A DNA stretch of 64,000 nucleotides from Holtiella tumoricola (GCF_027857615.1 NZ_JAQIFT010000069.1:62001-126000), one strand, 5' to 3'. Numbered from the stretch's first letter, positions 8,727 through 17,525 are shown. Notes: generated by a model not told the origin, from the letters alone. A program made the numbers and translations.

Positions 8727-9668
8727 TACGCATTTCTCCTTTTTCGCTACAATATATTTTTCAGCTTTAAGTGCTGCTATCGTTCCATCGGCTACAGCTG
8801 TTGAAACCTGTCTAAATTCTTTTTGACGTACGTCTCCAGCTGCATAAACACCTTTTACATTGGTCTGCATACTTTCATCTGTAATAATATAACCCGATTG
8901 ATCTAAACTAATATTTCCTTTAAAAAGATCCGTCTTCGGTTCTGTTCCTATATATCCAAAAACTGCTTTAATAGGTAATGTACTTTCTTTGCCTGTTTGT
9001 GTATTTCTTATGATAGCACGTTCTACAAATTCATCACCTTCTACATTTACCAAATCATGATTATAAAGAATCTCTATATTGGCTACTTGCTCTACTTCAT
9101 TGATAACTTTTGCTTCAGCATGGAAGCTGTCATATCTTCTAATGATTGTCACTTTCTTTGCTAGTCTAGCAAGATACATGGCTTCTTCTAAAGCTGCGCT
9201 CCCACCACCTACAACAGCTATTTCTTCATCTGCATAGTTGGCACCATCACAGACCGCACAGTAATGAACCCCTTTACCTAAATACTTACTTTCATTAGGA
9301 ATAGGTAATTTCTTAGGACTTGCCCCTGTTGCGATAATAACTGCTTTAGGTTTATAAATATAGTCGCCTGTTTCAATAATCTTCTCTTGGTCAGAGAAAG
9401 AAACACTTTCGATAAAATCAAATTCATCAATGGTGGCACCTTCACTTGTTGCTTGAGCTTCCATTTTATCTGCCAGTTCCATTCCTGTAATATTATCAAA
9501 TCCAGGATAGTTTTCTATTGTATAACTGGATCTCATTTGTCCACCAATAATATTATTTTCTAATATTAATGTCTCTACATTGGCACGTGTAGCATAAATT
9601 CCTGCTGTTAATCCTGCGGGTCCTGCTCCAATAACAATGAGGTCTATTTGCTTTTCTTCTTTATTCAT
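8496..9668 (-). CDS. trxB: thioredoxin reductase fused to a C-terminal glutaredoxin-fold domain
   Basis: A 390-residue fusion. Residues 1-310 are a full NADPH thioredoxin reductase with FAD motif GAGPAGL, redox pair CAVC (137-140), NADPH motif GGGSAALEEA and C-terminal GDVR. Residues 315-390 form a complete small glutaredoxin-fold domain with a thioredoxin-like WCGPC active site (323-327) and the cis-Pro segment RSVPVT. The reductase could therefore reduce its own attached carrier. At the junction, AAGGAG lies nine bases before an in-frame ATG (residue 315), so the carrier may also be made separately. The start has a GGAAGGAG site. A PerR-like sequence sits in the promoter. Confidence 0.9.
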   Translation of the reverse strand: MNKEEKQIDLIVIGAGPAGLTAGIYATRANVETLILENNIIGGQMRSSYTIENYPGFDNITGMELADKMEAQATSEGATIDEFDFIESVSFSDQEKIIETGDYIYKPKAVIIATGASPKKLPIPNESKYLGKGVHYCAVCDGANYADEEIAVVGGGSAALEEAMYLARLAKKVTIIRRYDSFHAEAKVINEVEQVANIEILYNHDLVNVEGDEFVERAIIRNTQTGKESTLPIKAVFGYIGTEPKTDLFKGNISLDQSGYIITDESMQTNVKGVYAAGDVRQKEFRQVSTAVADGTIAALKAEKYIVAKKEKCVMVKVYSVQWCGPCQKVKKYLDSKGIPYEVVTVADAKEERDVVLQVSGQRSVPVTTINDKVIIGFDKHQIDEALKNL

Positions 9669-9718
9669 TACTTATACTCCTTCCATCATATGAAGGTTAT
9701 TTTATTTCCTGTACAATT

Positions 9719-9747
9719 ATTATATACTAATAATTATCACTTAGGAA
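9719..9747 (-). promoter_or_regulatory. promoter of the thioredoxin reductase gene with PerR-like box
   Basis: The minus strand shows a -10 TATAAT (9719-9724) preceded immediately by TGATAATTATTAGTA (9725-9739). That sequence matches 11 of the 14 defined positions of the PerR consensus TTATAATNATTATAA. The -35 region (TTCCTA) is poor. In such AT-rich DNA a chance match is quite possible. Confidence 0.35.
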
Positions 9748-9856
9748 GATGTAAATAGAAAAATTATATTTTCACCTCACGTTCACTTAGATATCACATT
9801 ACTAAATTATTATATTGGAGTATTAATTATACTATTTTATTTGAAAGGAGCTAAAA

Positions 9857-10282
9857 ATGAGTTTAACTATTCAAGCATCAACTGTTTCTATCAATCAAAC
9901 AACCGGTGACTTAGCAAAATCTATGCAAGCTACAAGTCAGTCCACTTCTTCCTCTAGCTCTGGCACCCTCAATCTAAAAAATACAAATGCTGCTACTGTA
10001 CAAATTAGTGATGCAGCAAAACTATTAGCCCAGCAAGCGCTAGAAGAAGCTGCTACAACCTCAGATACTGAAGCTTTATCTGACACTACTAAACTCCTTG
10101 TAGAATCTGCTGAAACAGAAGAAGATGACGACACTACCTCTTCCTCATCTATACAAAATCTCGCTTCCCTAACAGCACAACAGTTACAGCAACTGGCTAG
10201 TGAAGGTACCATTTCAGCATCTGAGCTTGCAACAGAACTTGCAAAACGTGAACTCGGCTCCGAAATTGATTTATTAGCATGA
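9857..10282 (+). CDS. small Ser/Thr/Ala-rich protein, function unknown
   Basis: A 141-residue acidic, low-complexity protein that I cannot assign. It has Ser runs near residues 32-38 and 97-101, an acidic patch TEEDDDT, and two helix-prone stretches (VQISDAAKLLAQQALEEAA and LTAQQLQQLASEGTISASEL). It has no signal peptide, membrane span or Cys. A clear AAAGGAG ribosome site and a strong terminator immediately after it indicate a real gene. Small structural or flagellar-type proteins share this composition, but nothing more can be said. Confidence 0.65.
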   Translation: MSLTIQASTVSINQTTGDLAKSMQATSQSTSSSSSGTLNLKNTNAATVQISDAAKLLAQQALEEAATTSDTEALSDTTKLLVESAETEEDDDTTSSSSIQNLASLTAQQLQQLASEGTISASELATELAKRELGSEIDLLA

Positions 10283-10283
10283 C

Positions 10284-10332
10284 AAAATAGAAAAACACTT
10301 TCAGGCCCCTCCTGAAAGTGTTTTTCTATTTT
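10284..10332. terminator. bidirectional terminator between convergent genes
   Basis: A perfect 22-bp stem (10284-10305 with 10311-10332) with a five-base loop and A/T tails on both sides. It serves the plus-strand gene to its left and the minus-strand zinc-ribbon gene to its right. The TAG of the latter (10326-10328) lies inside the stem. Confidence 0.9.
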
Positions 10333-10679
10333 GTATTATTCCCACAATAAGGACAACAAATAAAATCCTCTTCTAAAATTCTACCACATGTTGCACAACG
10401 TACCGGTCCTTTTTCCATGACTTCAACTTGTACTTGGTCTGGCATAATCCCCACATGTAACATGGCAATAGCATCTTCTTCTGATACAGCCATCATAGCT
10501 CCACAACTATGTCGCAAGAAATATCTTGTATGCCACTTAAAGACAGGGATGAAGAAAAGCCTTAGACACTGATAGGTCTTAATCAATTCTAATTCTCCTT
10601 GATGATGACAACTTCTACAAGTACCTACTAAAAGCTTTAACACTTTAAGACCAGGCATTATATCAATAATAAAAAACAT
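10326..10679 (-). CDS. small zinc-ribbon protein
   Basis: A 117-residue protein with two Cys pairs near the N terminus (CRSC at about 21-24, then HSCG around 58) and a C-terminal zinc ribbon, CATCG ... CPYCG. The metal ligands suggest one or two bound zinc ions. Similar zinc_ribbon proteins are common single genes in clostridia and have no defined function. The stop codon lies inside the terminator stem. Confidence 0.7.
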   Translation of the reverse strand: MFFIIDIMPGLKVLKLLVGTCRSCHHQGELELIKTYQCLRLFFIPVFKWHTRYFLRHSCGAMMAVSEEDAIAMLHVGIMPDQVQVEVMEKGPVRCATCGRILEEDFICCPYCGNNTK

Positions 10680-10780
10680 AGTTTTATGCCTCCTATTTTC
10701 TCTGCTTTCTTTATTATAGCATACTTCTATTTTTTATAGTGTCTATACTTTATTAGATCCCTCATTACTTTTTTATTAAA

Positions 10781-10833
10781 GATAAAAGAAAAAGTTCAAT
10801 ACCCTATACGAGCATTGAACTTTTTCTTTTATC
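10781..10833 (-). terminator. intrinsic terminator after glycerate kinase
   Basis: A 20-bp perfect stem (10781-10800 with 10814-10833) with a 13-nt loop. The kinase stop codon (10829-10831) is inside the right arm. Confidence 0.8.
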
Positions 10834-11953
10834 TTTCTATCACTTTCATAACATTCTTCATCATAAAATAGAGATTCTCTACAGACTGATCCCTTGCTTC
10901 TTCAAAAGGAATGGGTGCACGATTAATACTAAATATGGCTGTTACACCTTCATCATAAATAGGTTCAATCCCTTCTCCTATAGCCCCTACTAATACCATT
11001 ACAGGAACACCTTTTGATTTGGCACGTTTGGCTACACCCATAACTACTTTACCACTTAAACTTTGAGCATCTATCTTACCTTCTCCTGTGAAGACAAGAT
11101 CAGTGCCTTCTAGCAATTCTTCAAATCCAACTACATCTAGTACAGTCTCTATTCCCATTTGAAGTTTACTGCCTAGGAAAGCCACCATGCCTGCTCCCAT
11201 ACCACCAGCTGCACCTGCACCTTTTAATACAGATACGTCTATTTTCAAAGCGTTTTGAATTACTTCTTGTAAGTGACGTAATCCGTTGTCTAATACCTCT
11301 ACCATCTTTTCGTCCGCACCTTTTTGAGGACCAAAGATATAAGCTGCACCTTGCTTTCCATAGAGCGGATTATCAATATCACACATGGTAATGATTTCTA
11401 TGCCTTTAAGTTTTTCTCTACACGTTTCTATATCTATTCGTACAATGTCTTTTAATGTACCTCCTGTAGGGATAAATGTCTCCCCTTTAGTATTATAAAA
11501 CCTTGCGCCTAATGCAGCTGCAGCGCCTACTCCACCATCATTAGTGCAGCTTCCACCAAGCCCTACAATGAGCTTTTTCGCACCCTTTTCTATAGCATCA
11601 AGCATTAATTCACCCACACCATAAGTAGTCGTTAGCATAGGATCCTCTCTACCTTCTACTAATGGCAATCCACTACAAGCTGCCATTTCAACAACCGCAG
11701 TATCCTGTTCTAACCTTCCGTAAACAGCCTCCATCTCTTCAAAAAAAGGCCCTGTGACTTTACAATATACCTTTTCTCCTCGAAGTGCCTTCAAGAAAGC
11801 CTCAACACTTCCTTCTCCACCATCTGCCACTGGAATGGTTATGACTTCAATAGCCGAATTGATTTCATGTATCGCCGACTCCATTGTTCTACACACTTCA
11901 CTGGAGCTCATAGTCCCTTTAAAGGAATCTGGTATCACGATCACTCTCTTCAT
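10829..11953 (-). CDS. glxK: glycerate kinase (GlxK/GarK family)
   Basis: A 374-residue kinase that phosphorylates D-glycerate, probably giving 2-phosphoglycerate. Family landmarks are the N-terminal IPDSFKGTMSS, VADGGEGS, GLGGSCTNDGGVG and VFTGEGKIDAQS. The length is standard. I choose the ATG ending at 11953, which has AAGGTG eight bases upstream, over an in-frame GTG nine bases earlier that overlaps this site. It is the last gene of a CdaR-GntP-GlxK unit, so the permease probably imports glycerate or a sugar acid leading to it. Confidence 0.93.
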   Translation of the reverse strand: MKRVIVIPDSFKGTMSSSEVCRTMESAIHEINSAIEVITIPVADGGEGSVEAFLKALRGEKVYCKVTGPFFEEMEAVYGRLEQDTAVVEMAACSGLPLVEGREDPMLTTTYGVGELMLDAIEKGAKKLIVGLGGSCTNDGGVGAAAALGARFYNTKGETFIPTGGTLKDIVRIDIETCREKLKGIEIITMCDIDNPLYGKQGAAYIFGPQKGADEKMVEVLDNGLRHLQEVIQNALKIDVSVLKGAGAAGGMGAGMVAFLGSKLQMGIETVLDVVGFEELLEGTDLVFTGEGKIDAQSLSGKVVMGVAKRAKSKGVPVMVLVGAIGEGIEPIYDEGVTAIFSINRAPIPFEEARDQSVENLYFMMKNVMKVIER

Positions 11954-12123
11954 AGGTCTCACCTTCTTTTAGTCAAAATTTTGTCTTTTCATTTTCAACT
12001 TATTCTCATCATACCTAAACTTCACTCATTATTTTATTAGAATCTCTTTGTTACCTTCTCTAAACCTTGTTGCCAATCTTATCCTAATGAATATACAAAG
12101 CACCTATTCATTAGCTGATCACT

Positions 12124-13503
12124 TTAAACTAAAAATAGAGATAGGATAAAGATAAAAATCATAGATACAATACCCATAATCAATGTGGTGATTGTATGTG
12201 TTTTGTACCCCTCTTGTGGTTTCATACCACCAAAGTTAGTAACTACCCAGAAGTAACTATCATTTGCATGGGATACAGTCATAGCACCTGCTCCTATTGC
12301 CATAACAGTAAGTGCTGCTGCAACTGGTGTTGTAAGTCCAAGTGCTGCCATCATTGTACCTGATTCTGCAAAAGAACCCATAATGGCTGCTGTCGTTGTT
12401 ATAGCCACAGTAGAAGAACCTTGTGCTGTCTTTAGAATGGCTGCAATTAAAAATGGGAAGAAAATACCTACTGAAGATAAGAAGGCTACATTTTCTGTGA
12501 TATAATCCACAAATCCTGCTGTTGTAATGACTTTACCAAGTACACCACCTGCTGCTGTTACAAACAAAATAGGACCTACTACTTTAAGTGTTTCATTGGT
12601 CAAACCATTAAATTCGCTCATTTGCTTACGGCTTGCAAGTAAACCAATTGCAAATAAAAGCCCTGCGGTTAAAGCAATAAGTGGATTCCCAAGGAAGGTA
12701 CAAAGACTCATAGCCATCCCTTCAAATTTAAGTACAGATGCAACTGAGCCTAATGCCATAAGTAAGATAGGAACAAGGATAGGTGCAAGTGCCATAAAGC
12801 CACTTGGCAGTTTGCCGTATTCTGCTACTAATTGTTCATAAGTTTTAGTAAGTTGTTTGTCCGCTTCACGGTCTTCATCTGAACGCACCTTTTTACCAAT
12901 GAATTTAGCATAGAAATATGCTGCTACAAGTGCCGGGATAGATACAAGTACACCAAGTCCAATAACAAGTAATAAGTTATCGCCTACACCTACAGAACCT
13001 GCCGCTGCAATAGGTCCTGGTGTAGGTGGAATGAACACGTGAGATACATATAATCCTGCTGCAAGTGCCACCGTCATAGCTACGCTAGAAGCTTGTGTAC
13101 GTTTTCTCATTGCTTTACGAATAGGGTCTAAAATAACAAATCCACTATCACAAAATACTGGAATAGATACAACCCATCCCATAATGAGAATGGCCAGTTC
13201 TGGACGCTTCTTACCTACTACTTTTACGACCATATCTGCAAGTTTTACAGCTGCTCCGGTCTTTTCTAAAACAATACCAATTAATGCTCCTAAAATAATA
13301 ACAATACCAATGCTGGTAAATATGCCACTAAATCCAGATCCAATGGTCTTTGGCAGCTCTTCTAACGGAATACCTACTACTATTCCAAGTAAAAGAGCTA
13401 CACCCATAATTGCTAAAAATGGATGTACCTTAAACTTAGAAATAGCCAAAATCATAATAATAACTGCAACTACAAACGTAATAATAAGTGGTATACCTGT
13501 CAT
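12124..13503 (-). CDS. GntP-family gluconate/glycerate permease
   Basis: A 459-residue membrane transporter with about 12-14 hydrophobic segments. It has the GntP-typical IPPTPGPIAAAGSVGVG motif and, near the C terminus, SHANDSYFWVVTNFGGM. The ATG ending at 13503 follows AGGGGG and begins MTGIPLIITF; longer in-frame upstream sequence is not protein-like. Lying between a sugar-diacid regulator and glycerate kinase, it most likely imports D-glycerate or a similar hydroxy-acid with protons. Confidence 0.9.
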   Translation of the reverse strand: MTGIPLIITFVVAVIIMILAISKFKVHPFLAIMGVALLLGIVVGIPLEELPKTIGSGFSGIFTSIGIVIILGALIGIVLEKTGAAVKLADMVVKVVGKKRPELAILIMGWVVSIPVFCDSGFVILDPIRKAMRKRTQASSVAMTVALAAGLYVSHVFIPPTPGPIAAAGSVGVGDNLLLVIGLGVLVSIPALVAAYFYAKFIGKKVRSDEDREADKQLTKTYEQLVAEYGKLPSGFMALAPILVPILLMALGSVASVLKFEGMAMSLCTFLGNPLIALTAGLLFAIGLLASRKQMSEFNGLTNETLKVVGPILFVTAAGGVLGKVITTAGFVDYITENVAFLSSVGIFFPFLIAAILKTAQGSSTVAITTTAAIMGSFAESGTMMAALGLTTPVAAALTVMAIGAGAMTVSHANDSYFWVVTNFGGMKPQEGYKTHTITTLIMGIVSMIFIFILSLFLV

Positions 13504-13635
13504 ACTACTTCCCCCTTTATTTGTATATTGTGTTGTTATTATTATAGAACATACCTCATTATTCGTATATGTTACACAAAACATAAACTATCATTCATTT
13601 TTGTGTCCTATAACATTATATAATAGTCATATTTT

Positions 13636-14787
13636 TTATTTCTTTATTTGTCTAAAAAATACATTAGCCATATAAAGAGTAGGAATATCTTTCAAATCTC
13701 TTGGATTGTGTCCTGTTTTTTCAAAAATACGATTAAGTTTATACTGTAACGTGTTTTTATGCATAAAAAGTCTTTCCGAGGCTAATGTAATAGATCCATT
13801 ACAGTTAATCAACATTTCAACAAGCTCAAGCATCTCCTTTACTTCACTATCTGATATACCTTTAAAAACTTTATTAATATATTCTTCTTTTAGGACTTTA
13901 GGAATTTCTCCTGTAAAAAGTTCTACTGTCATTTCTTCATAGAGTTTAATAGGATTTTGGCTATCTAATTTAGCTGCACCTAATGCTTTTTTGGCACAGG
14001 TATAGGCTAAGTACATACTTGTCCAATCTCCTTGTATTTTATCAATACCTATGGCTAATCGAACTTCGTATGTAGTCTTAATCCAATTTTCTAATGCTTT
14101 TGCAAAGTTTACCATCTCTTCATCAGACCTTGTTACGACAAACCCAATCAACTTATTTCTTGATCTTAAAAACAAATTGCCCTGCCTTTCTTCTTCTACC
14201 CAACTTTTCATTTTTTTCTCTAAATGATTTAAAAAGATTTGGTCTTTTGCTCCATGTCCTTTTTCACTATCTAATAAAGGTGTCATAATGAGGATACGTC
14301 TTGGAATGATAATATCAATACCAATCGCTTCTCCCCTATCTATAAATGCCTTATCATAAGCCACATTTCCATCAAAAAGCCATTCCTCTAAATAACGAGA
14401 GCGAATTTTCTCATTTTCTTCTTTGATTTGTTTTCTTTGGGCTTCTACTACTAAAATCTCCGTCATCTTTTTAATAATTTGCCCATATATTTCAACCTGT
14501 TCTCGGTCTCCTGTTATACCAATAACACCTATTATTTCATCCTCTACTACAATAGGTAAATTAATTCCCTTCTTAGCACCTCTATAATCATCATCTTCTT
14601 CTATAATCAGGCAATTTAATTTCTCATGAATAATCACTTGAGCCCCTTCATGAAAATTCCCTATACGTTCTTCATCTGTACTAGCAACAATATAACCTAA
14701 ATGATCCATTACATTAACATGTTGATGAATGAGTTCACTAATCTCCTTTGCAATGTGCATAGCAATATGTTTAGATAGCTTGATCAT
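13636..14787 (-). CDS. CdaR-family sugar-diacid/glycerate regulator
   Basis: A 383-residue transcription activator. Residues 1-135 match the putative sugar diacid recognition domain (HIAKEISELIHQHVNVMD). The C-terminal PucR-type helix-turn-helix is CNGSITLASERLFMHKNTLQ. Family members sense glycerate, galactarate or glucarate and activate uptake and catabolic genes. It lies directly upstream of the permease and kinase on the same strand. An inverted repeat upstream (14829-14851) could be an operator. Confidence 0.9.
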   Translation of the reverse strand: MIKLSKHIAMHIAKEISELIHQHVNVMDHLGYIVASTDEERIGNFHEGAQVIIHEKLNCLIIEEDDDYRGAKKGINLPIVVEDEIIGVIGITGDREQVEIYGQIIKKMTEILVVEAQRKQIKEENEKIRSRYLEEWLFDGNVAYDKAFIDRGEAIGIDIIIPRRILIMTPLLDSEKGHGAKDQIFLNHLEKKMKSWVEEERQGNLFLRSRNKLIGFVVTRSDEEMVNFAKALENWIKTTYEVRLAIGIDKIQGDWTSMYLAYTCAKKALGAAKLDSQNPIKLYEEMTVELFTGEIPKVLKEEYINKVFKGISDSEVKEMLELVEMLINCNGSITLASERLFMHKNTLQYKLNRIFEKTGHNPRDLKDIPTLYMANVFFRQIKK

Positions 14788-14828
14788 CTACTTTCCCCCT
14801 ACACCTTGAAATATTTTATAAACGAAAA

Positions 14829-14851
14829 CACTTTCATATGCCATGAAAGTG
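14829..14851. promoter_or_regulatory. inverted repeat upstream of the CdaR gene
   Basis: CACTTTCAT (14829-14837) and ATGAAAGTG (14843-14851) are a perfect nine-base inverted repeat with a five-base gap, 42 bp before the regulator's start. It has no T-run. It could be an operator or a leader hairpin; this is undecided. Confidence 0.35.
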
Positions 14852-14895
14852 CTCTAATCAAAATGTATCAAAATCTCATCAATCTGTATTATTTT

Positions 14896-14914
14896 ACTTA
14901 AGTATAACTTAAGT
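14896..14914. promoter_or_regulatory. paired ACTTAAGT palindromes
   Basis: The palindrome ACTTAAGT occurs at 14896-14903 and again at 14907-14914. The two are 11 bp apart (one helical turn), in the divergent region between the CdaR gene and the peptidase-like gene. This looks like an operator for a dimeric regulator, but the regulator is unknown. Confidence 0.35.
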
Positions 14915-14997
14915 TATAAACTTTTAAAAGATAACACTAGATTTATGTCCATAAAATTTGTATAAATAAATTATACTACTTATTTTAGAGAGCGAGA

Positions 14998-16494
14998 ATG
15001 ACTATGCACACTTTAAATTACAAAATCAGTCACTATGATACACTTAAGCAAACCTTAACAATCGAAGCTACTTTTTCATCTGTTACAGATCCTGCCCTTA
15101 ACCTTTTTAAAGGAAAGGTTAAACTCCTTAGCTTTGAATGTAATTGTAAAGCACAAGATGTAGGACCTTATATAGAAATACAAGTTACTCAAAATCCTAT
15201 TGTCTTTTCTTATACTGTACAAATTGGCAGCCCTGCTAAACACGGATTCTACGGCATGGTCTCACATGATTTAACAGCCTTTGCTGGTGAGCAAGCCTTT
15301 TTATTCCCAACGACACTACTTACCTCTAGTAGTTTCACACCTTCAACTGTTATTAAGGAAATTGAAATCAACTATAATTTAAAACAGCCCATCTGTACCG
15401 TTGTTCCTTTTAAAAAAGCAGAAACAACTTCTGTCTGCGAAAGTCCTAAATGGTGTCATGCCTATGAACTGATGAAAAGTAGCTATATCTTTGGACACCT
15501 AGATGTCTTTGAAGCTACTATAGGCTCAAATACGCTTCATATTTATTATGAGGATACGCTTAAAACACTAGATGAACACATCTTAAACAACATGGTAAAT
15601 CTTTTTAAATACTACGCTGAACACTTTAAAATGTCTCATCATCATTTAAGTCTTGTTCTACTTGATATTCATCCTGAGCCAATACTTGGCGGCTGTGGTT
15701 CTCATATCATTTGTGCTAGCTTCACTCCTGAGAACCTTAGAGACTGGCAACTTTTAGCCCATCGTATGTTCCATAGTTTTATGGATGTGAAGTTACCACT
15801 TAGTGACTTCCATATGCCTCCTCAACTTTGGCTTACAGAAGGACTTGCTACTTACTACGAAAATATGGCATTAAATGCTTTAGATAAATCACTTAAAGAG
15901 AAGCTAAACCTTAATATTGCTAAAGAGTTTCATAGACTCTACACAAGATATCTCTATGCTAAATTCAAAGATCCATCCCGTTTTTCTTTCCCACCTATGG
16001 CGGAAAAACAAATTCGTAGTGCAGGTCAACTAGAGTTTCTTCACTATACCCACGCCCCTCTTGTAGTCAAATATATAGAAGATACTTTTGGAACGTCTGA
16101 ACCTCATATCATGCTACGTACACTCTTAAATTTTAGCCTATGTGAACCTTTCTCACTTCAAGTCTTCTTTACAAAGATTTTAGGGCAGCAAGTCCATACT
16201 TTCGCAAGGCATTTTCTCTTTGGAGATGATACATTACCATTATGGTATTTAAAAACACCTGAACACTTCACGCCTCAAGAACTTATAGATGATCTTAATT
16301 ACTTTGAATATATGCTCTATAGTTGGTTTATCCTAGAAGATCCCAATTATAAACCAGCCGTACTTTCTCTAGATCACTTAGAAGAAAGGGTTACTTTATC
16401 TAAACATGCTGCTTTTAACTTTGCATCTCCTCATATAGAGAATGAAGTCAAAACCTATTCTCTTCCTTTATATTATCTGTTAAAGACACTTTAA
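14998..16494 (+). CDS. M1/M61-like peptidase homologue with altered HExxH (probable pseudoenzyme)
   Basis: A 498-residue cytoplasmic protein. Residues 1-130 form a beta-rich domain. The central part resembles the gluzincin metallopeptidases of the M61/M1 type. The zinc motif reads HRMFH (His255, Arg256, His259) instead of HExxH. It is followed by LWLTEGLATYYE, where Glu281 is the expected third zinc ligand. The zinc ligands are therefore kept, but the catalytic Glu is Arg (codon CGT, three changes away from GAA). It may bind zinc or peptides without cleaving them. No partner gene is adjacent. The fold assignment is by motif only. Confidence 0.6.
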   Translation: MTMHTLNYKISHYDTLKQTLTIEATFSSVTDPALNLFKGKVKLLSFECNCKAQDVGPYIEIQVTQNPIVFSYTVQIGSPAKHGFYGMVSHDLTAFAGEQAFLFPTTLLTSSSFTPSTVIKEIEINYNLKQPICTVVPFKKAETTSVCESPKWCHAYELMKSSYIFGHLDVFEATIGSNTLHIYYEDTLKTLDEHILNNMVNLFKYYAEHFKMSHHHLSLVLLDIHPEPILGGCGSHIICASFTPENLRDWQLLAHRMFHSFMDVKLPLSDFHMPPQLWLTEGLATYYENMALNALDKSLKEKLNLNIAKEFHRLYTRYLYAKFKDPSRFSFPPMAEKQIRSAGQLEFLHYTHAPLVVKYIEDTFGTSEPHIMLRTLLNFSLCEPFSLQVFFTKILGQQVHTFARHFLFGDDTLPLWYLKTPEHFTPQELIDDLNYFEYMLYSWFILEDPNYKPAVLSLDHLEERVTLSKHAAFNFASPHIENEVKTYSLPLYYLLKTL

Positions 16495-16546
16495 TTTACT
16501 TTTTCAGAAGCATTCATTTTACTACACTACAAATTACTAGACTACA

Positions 16547-16594
16547 AAAAGGTCAATGAAACACATTCTAAACTACGTGTTTCATTGACCTTTT
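16547..16594. terminator. bidirectional terminator between convergent genes
   Basis: An 18-bp perfect stem (16547-16564 with 16577-16594) with a 12-nt loop and T/A tails on both sides. It serves the peptidase-like gene and the MerR gene. Confidence 0.85.
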
Positions 16595-16628
16595 ATATAT
16601 AACCCTATAGGCTATCCTATTATGTTTG

Positions 16629-17438
16629 CTATTTTCTCATAATAGGAATTTGTAATTCCGTTAACCACTCTGTCTCATCTTCTTTATTCCAAATACCATC
16701 TATATAACTTTCTCTCGGACTATCTAATACAGCATAGCCATTATCCTCTATCCATTTAAAAGCATAGGCGTATGCTTGATTAAGGCCAGCATAAGGCCCT
16801 CTGTGCATAACAGAAACAGCATTCACAGCTTCCATTTTCTTAAAGACAATATCTTCAAAGTCCTCTTTCAATTCAGTAATCGCTTCGCAGAATTCTACTT
16901 TAAAATTCGTTTCTTTGTATTCACCATCAAGATATACAATAAAGCAATAGGCTGGCATAGCACATTTTAAATCTGTATATTTTGTTGTAACCTTCTCACC
17001 TATAGCTGGAATAAGTTGAAAATAGTCATTATAACTTGGTACTGTCATCTTCTTTGAATAAACAATACACTCTGGTAATTCTTTGATAATTGCTTGATAA
17101 TGCATAAATGTTTCCTCCTCTTGACCGGACAAAATAAATTCAATTCGGGAGAGCTGCTGGGTAGCATTTTCAATTTCTGCTAGTAATTCCATTTTGCGTT
17201 TTTCTAATACTATTTGTTTATTAGCATTTGACAAAATCATTTTAATTTCATCTGGTACTAATCCAATTTGTCTTAAAGCTTGAATATGATGTAACTTAAA
17301 CAATTGATTTGTAGTATAAAAACGATAGTTAGTAAATGGATCAATATATTCTGGCTTAAGTAAATCAATTTCATCATAGTAACGTAATGTCTTGATTGTA
17401 GCTTTACTCATCTTTGAAAACTCACCAATACGATACAT
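16629..17438 (-). CDS. MerR-family multidrug-type regulator with GyrI-like ligand domain
   Basis: A 269-residue regulator of the BmrR type. It has an N-terminal winged helix (MYRIGEFSKMSKATIKTLRY), a dimerisation coiled coil at about residues 75-115 and a C-terminal GyrI-like domain at about 120-269 that binds hydrophobic drugs or other ligands. The start at 17438 follows AAGGAG; an upstream in-frame extension would cover the ribosome site. Its own promoter has the MerR-type 19-bp spacer with an inverted repeat, so it is probably autoregulated. No efflux pump gene is adjacent, and its other targets are unknown. Confidence 0.9.
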   Translation of the reverse strand: MYRIGEFSKMSKATIKTLRYYDEIDLLKPEYIDPFTNYRFYTTNQLFKLHHIQALRQIGLVPDEIKMILSNANKQIVLEKRKMELLAEIENATQQLSRIEFILSGQEEETFMHYQAIIKELPECIVYSKKMTVPSYNDYFQLIPAIGEKVTTKYTDLKCAMPAYCFIVYLDGEYKETNFKVEFCEAITELKEDFEDIVFKKMEAVNAVSVMHRGPYAGLNQAYAYAFKWIEDNGYAVLDSPRESYIDGIWNKEDETEWLTELQIPIMRK

Positions 17439-17463
17439 CGCCTCACTCCTTCCTTGTGAATTC

Positions 17464-17494
17464 ACTTTACTATCTCCAGTGACGGGAGAGTCAA
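17464..17494 (-). promoter_or_regulatory. MerR-type promoter/operator
   Basis: On the minus strand, -35 TTGACT (17489-17494) and -10 TAAAGT (17464-17469) are separated by 19 bp. The overlong spacer holds the perfect dyad TCTCC-N7-GGAGA. This is the classical layout that MerR-family activators untwist. It lies about 25 bp before the regulator's start codon. Confidence 0.8.
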
Positions 17495-17525
17495 TGCCTA
17501 TTTATAAAATCATTCATTGTTCTGA

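Noticed and set aside
9937..10212. Minus-strand frame of 91 codons opposite the Ser-rich gene
   Set aside because: Low-complexity shadow of the plus-strand gene, which has a good ribosome site and a terminator.
13184..13675. Plus-strand frame of 163 codons opposite the GntP permease
   Set aside because: Antisense shadow of a conserved transporter gene, with no ribosome site or recognisable protein.
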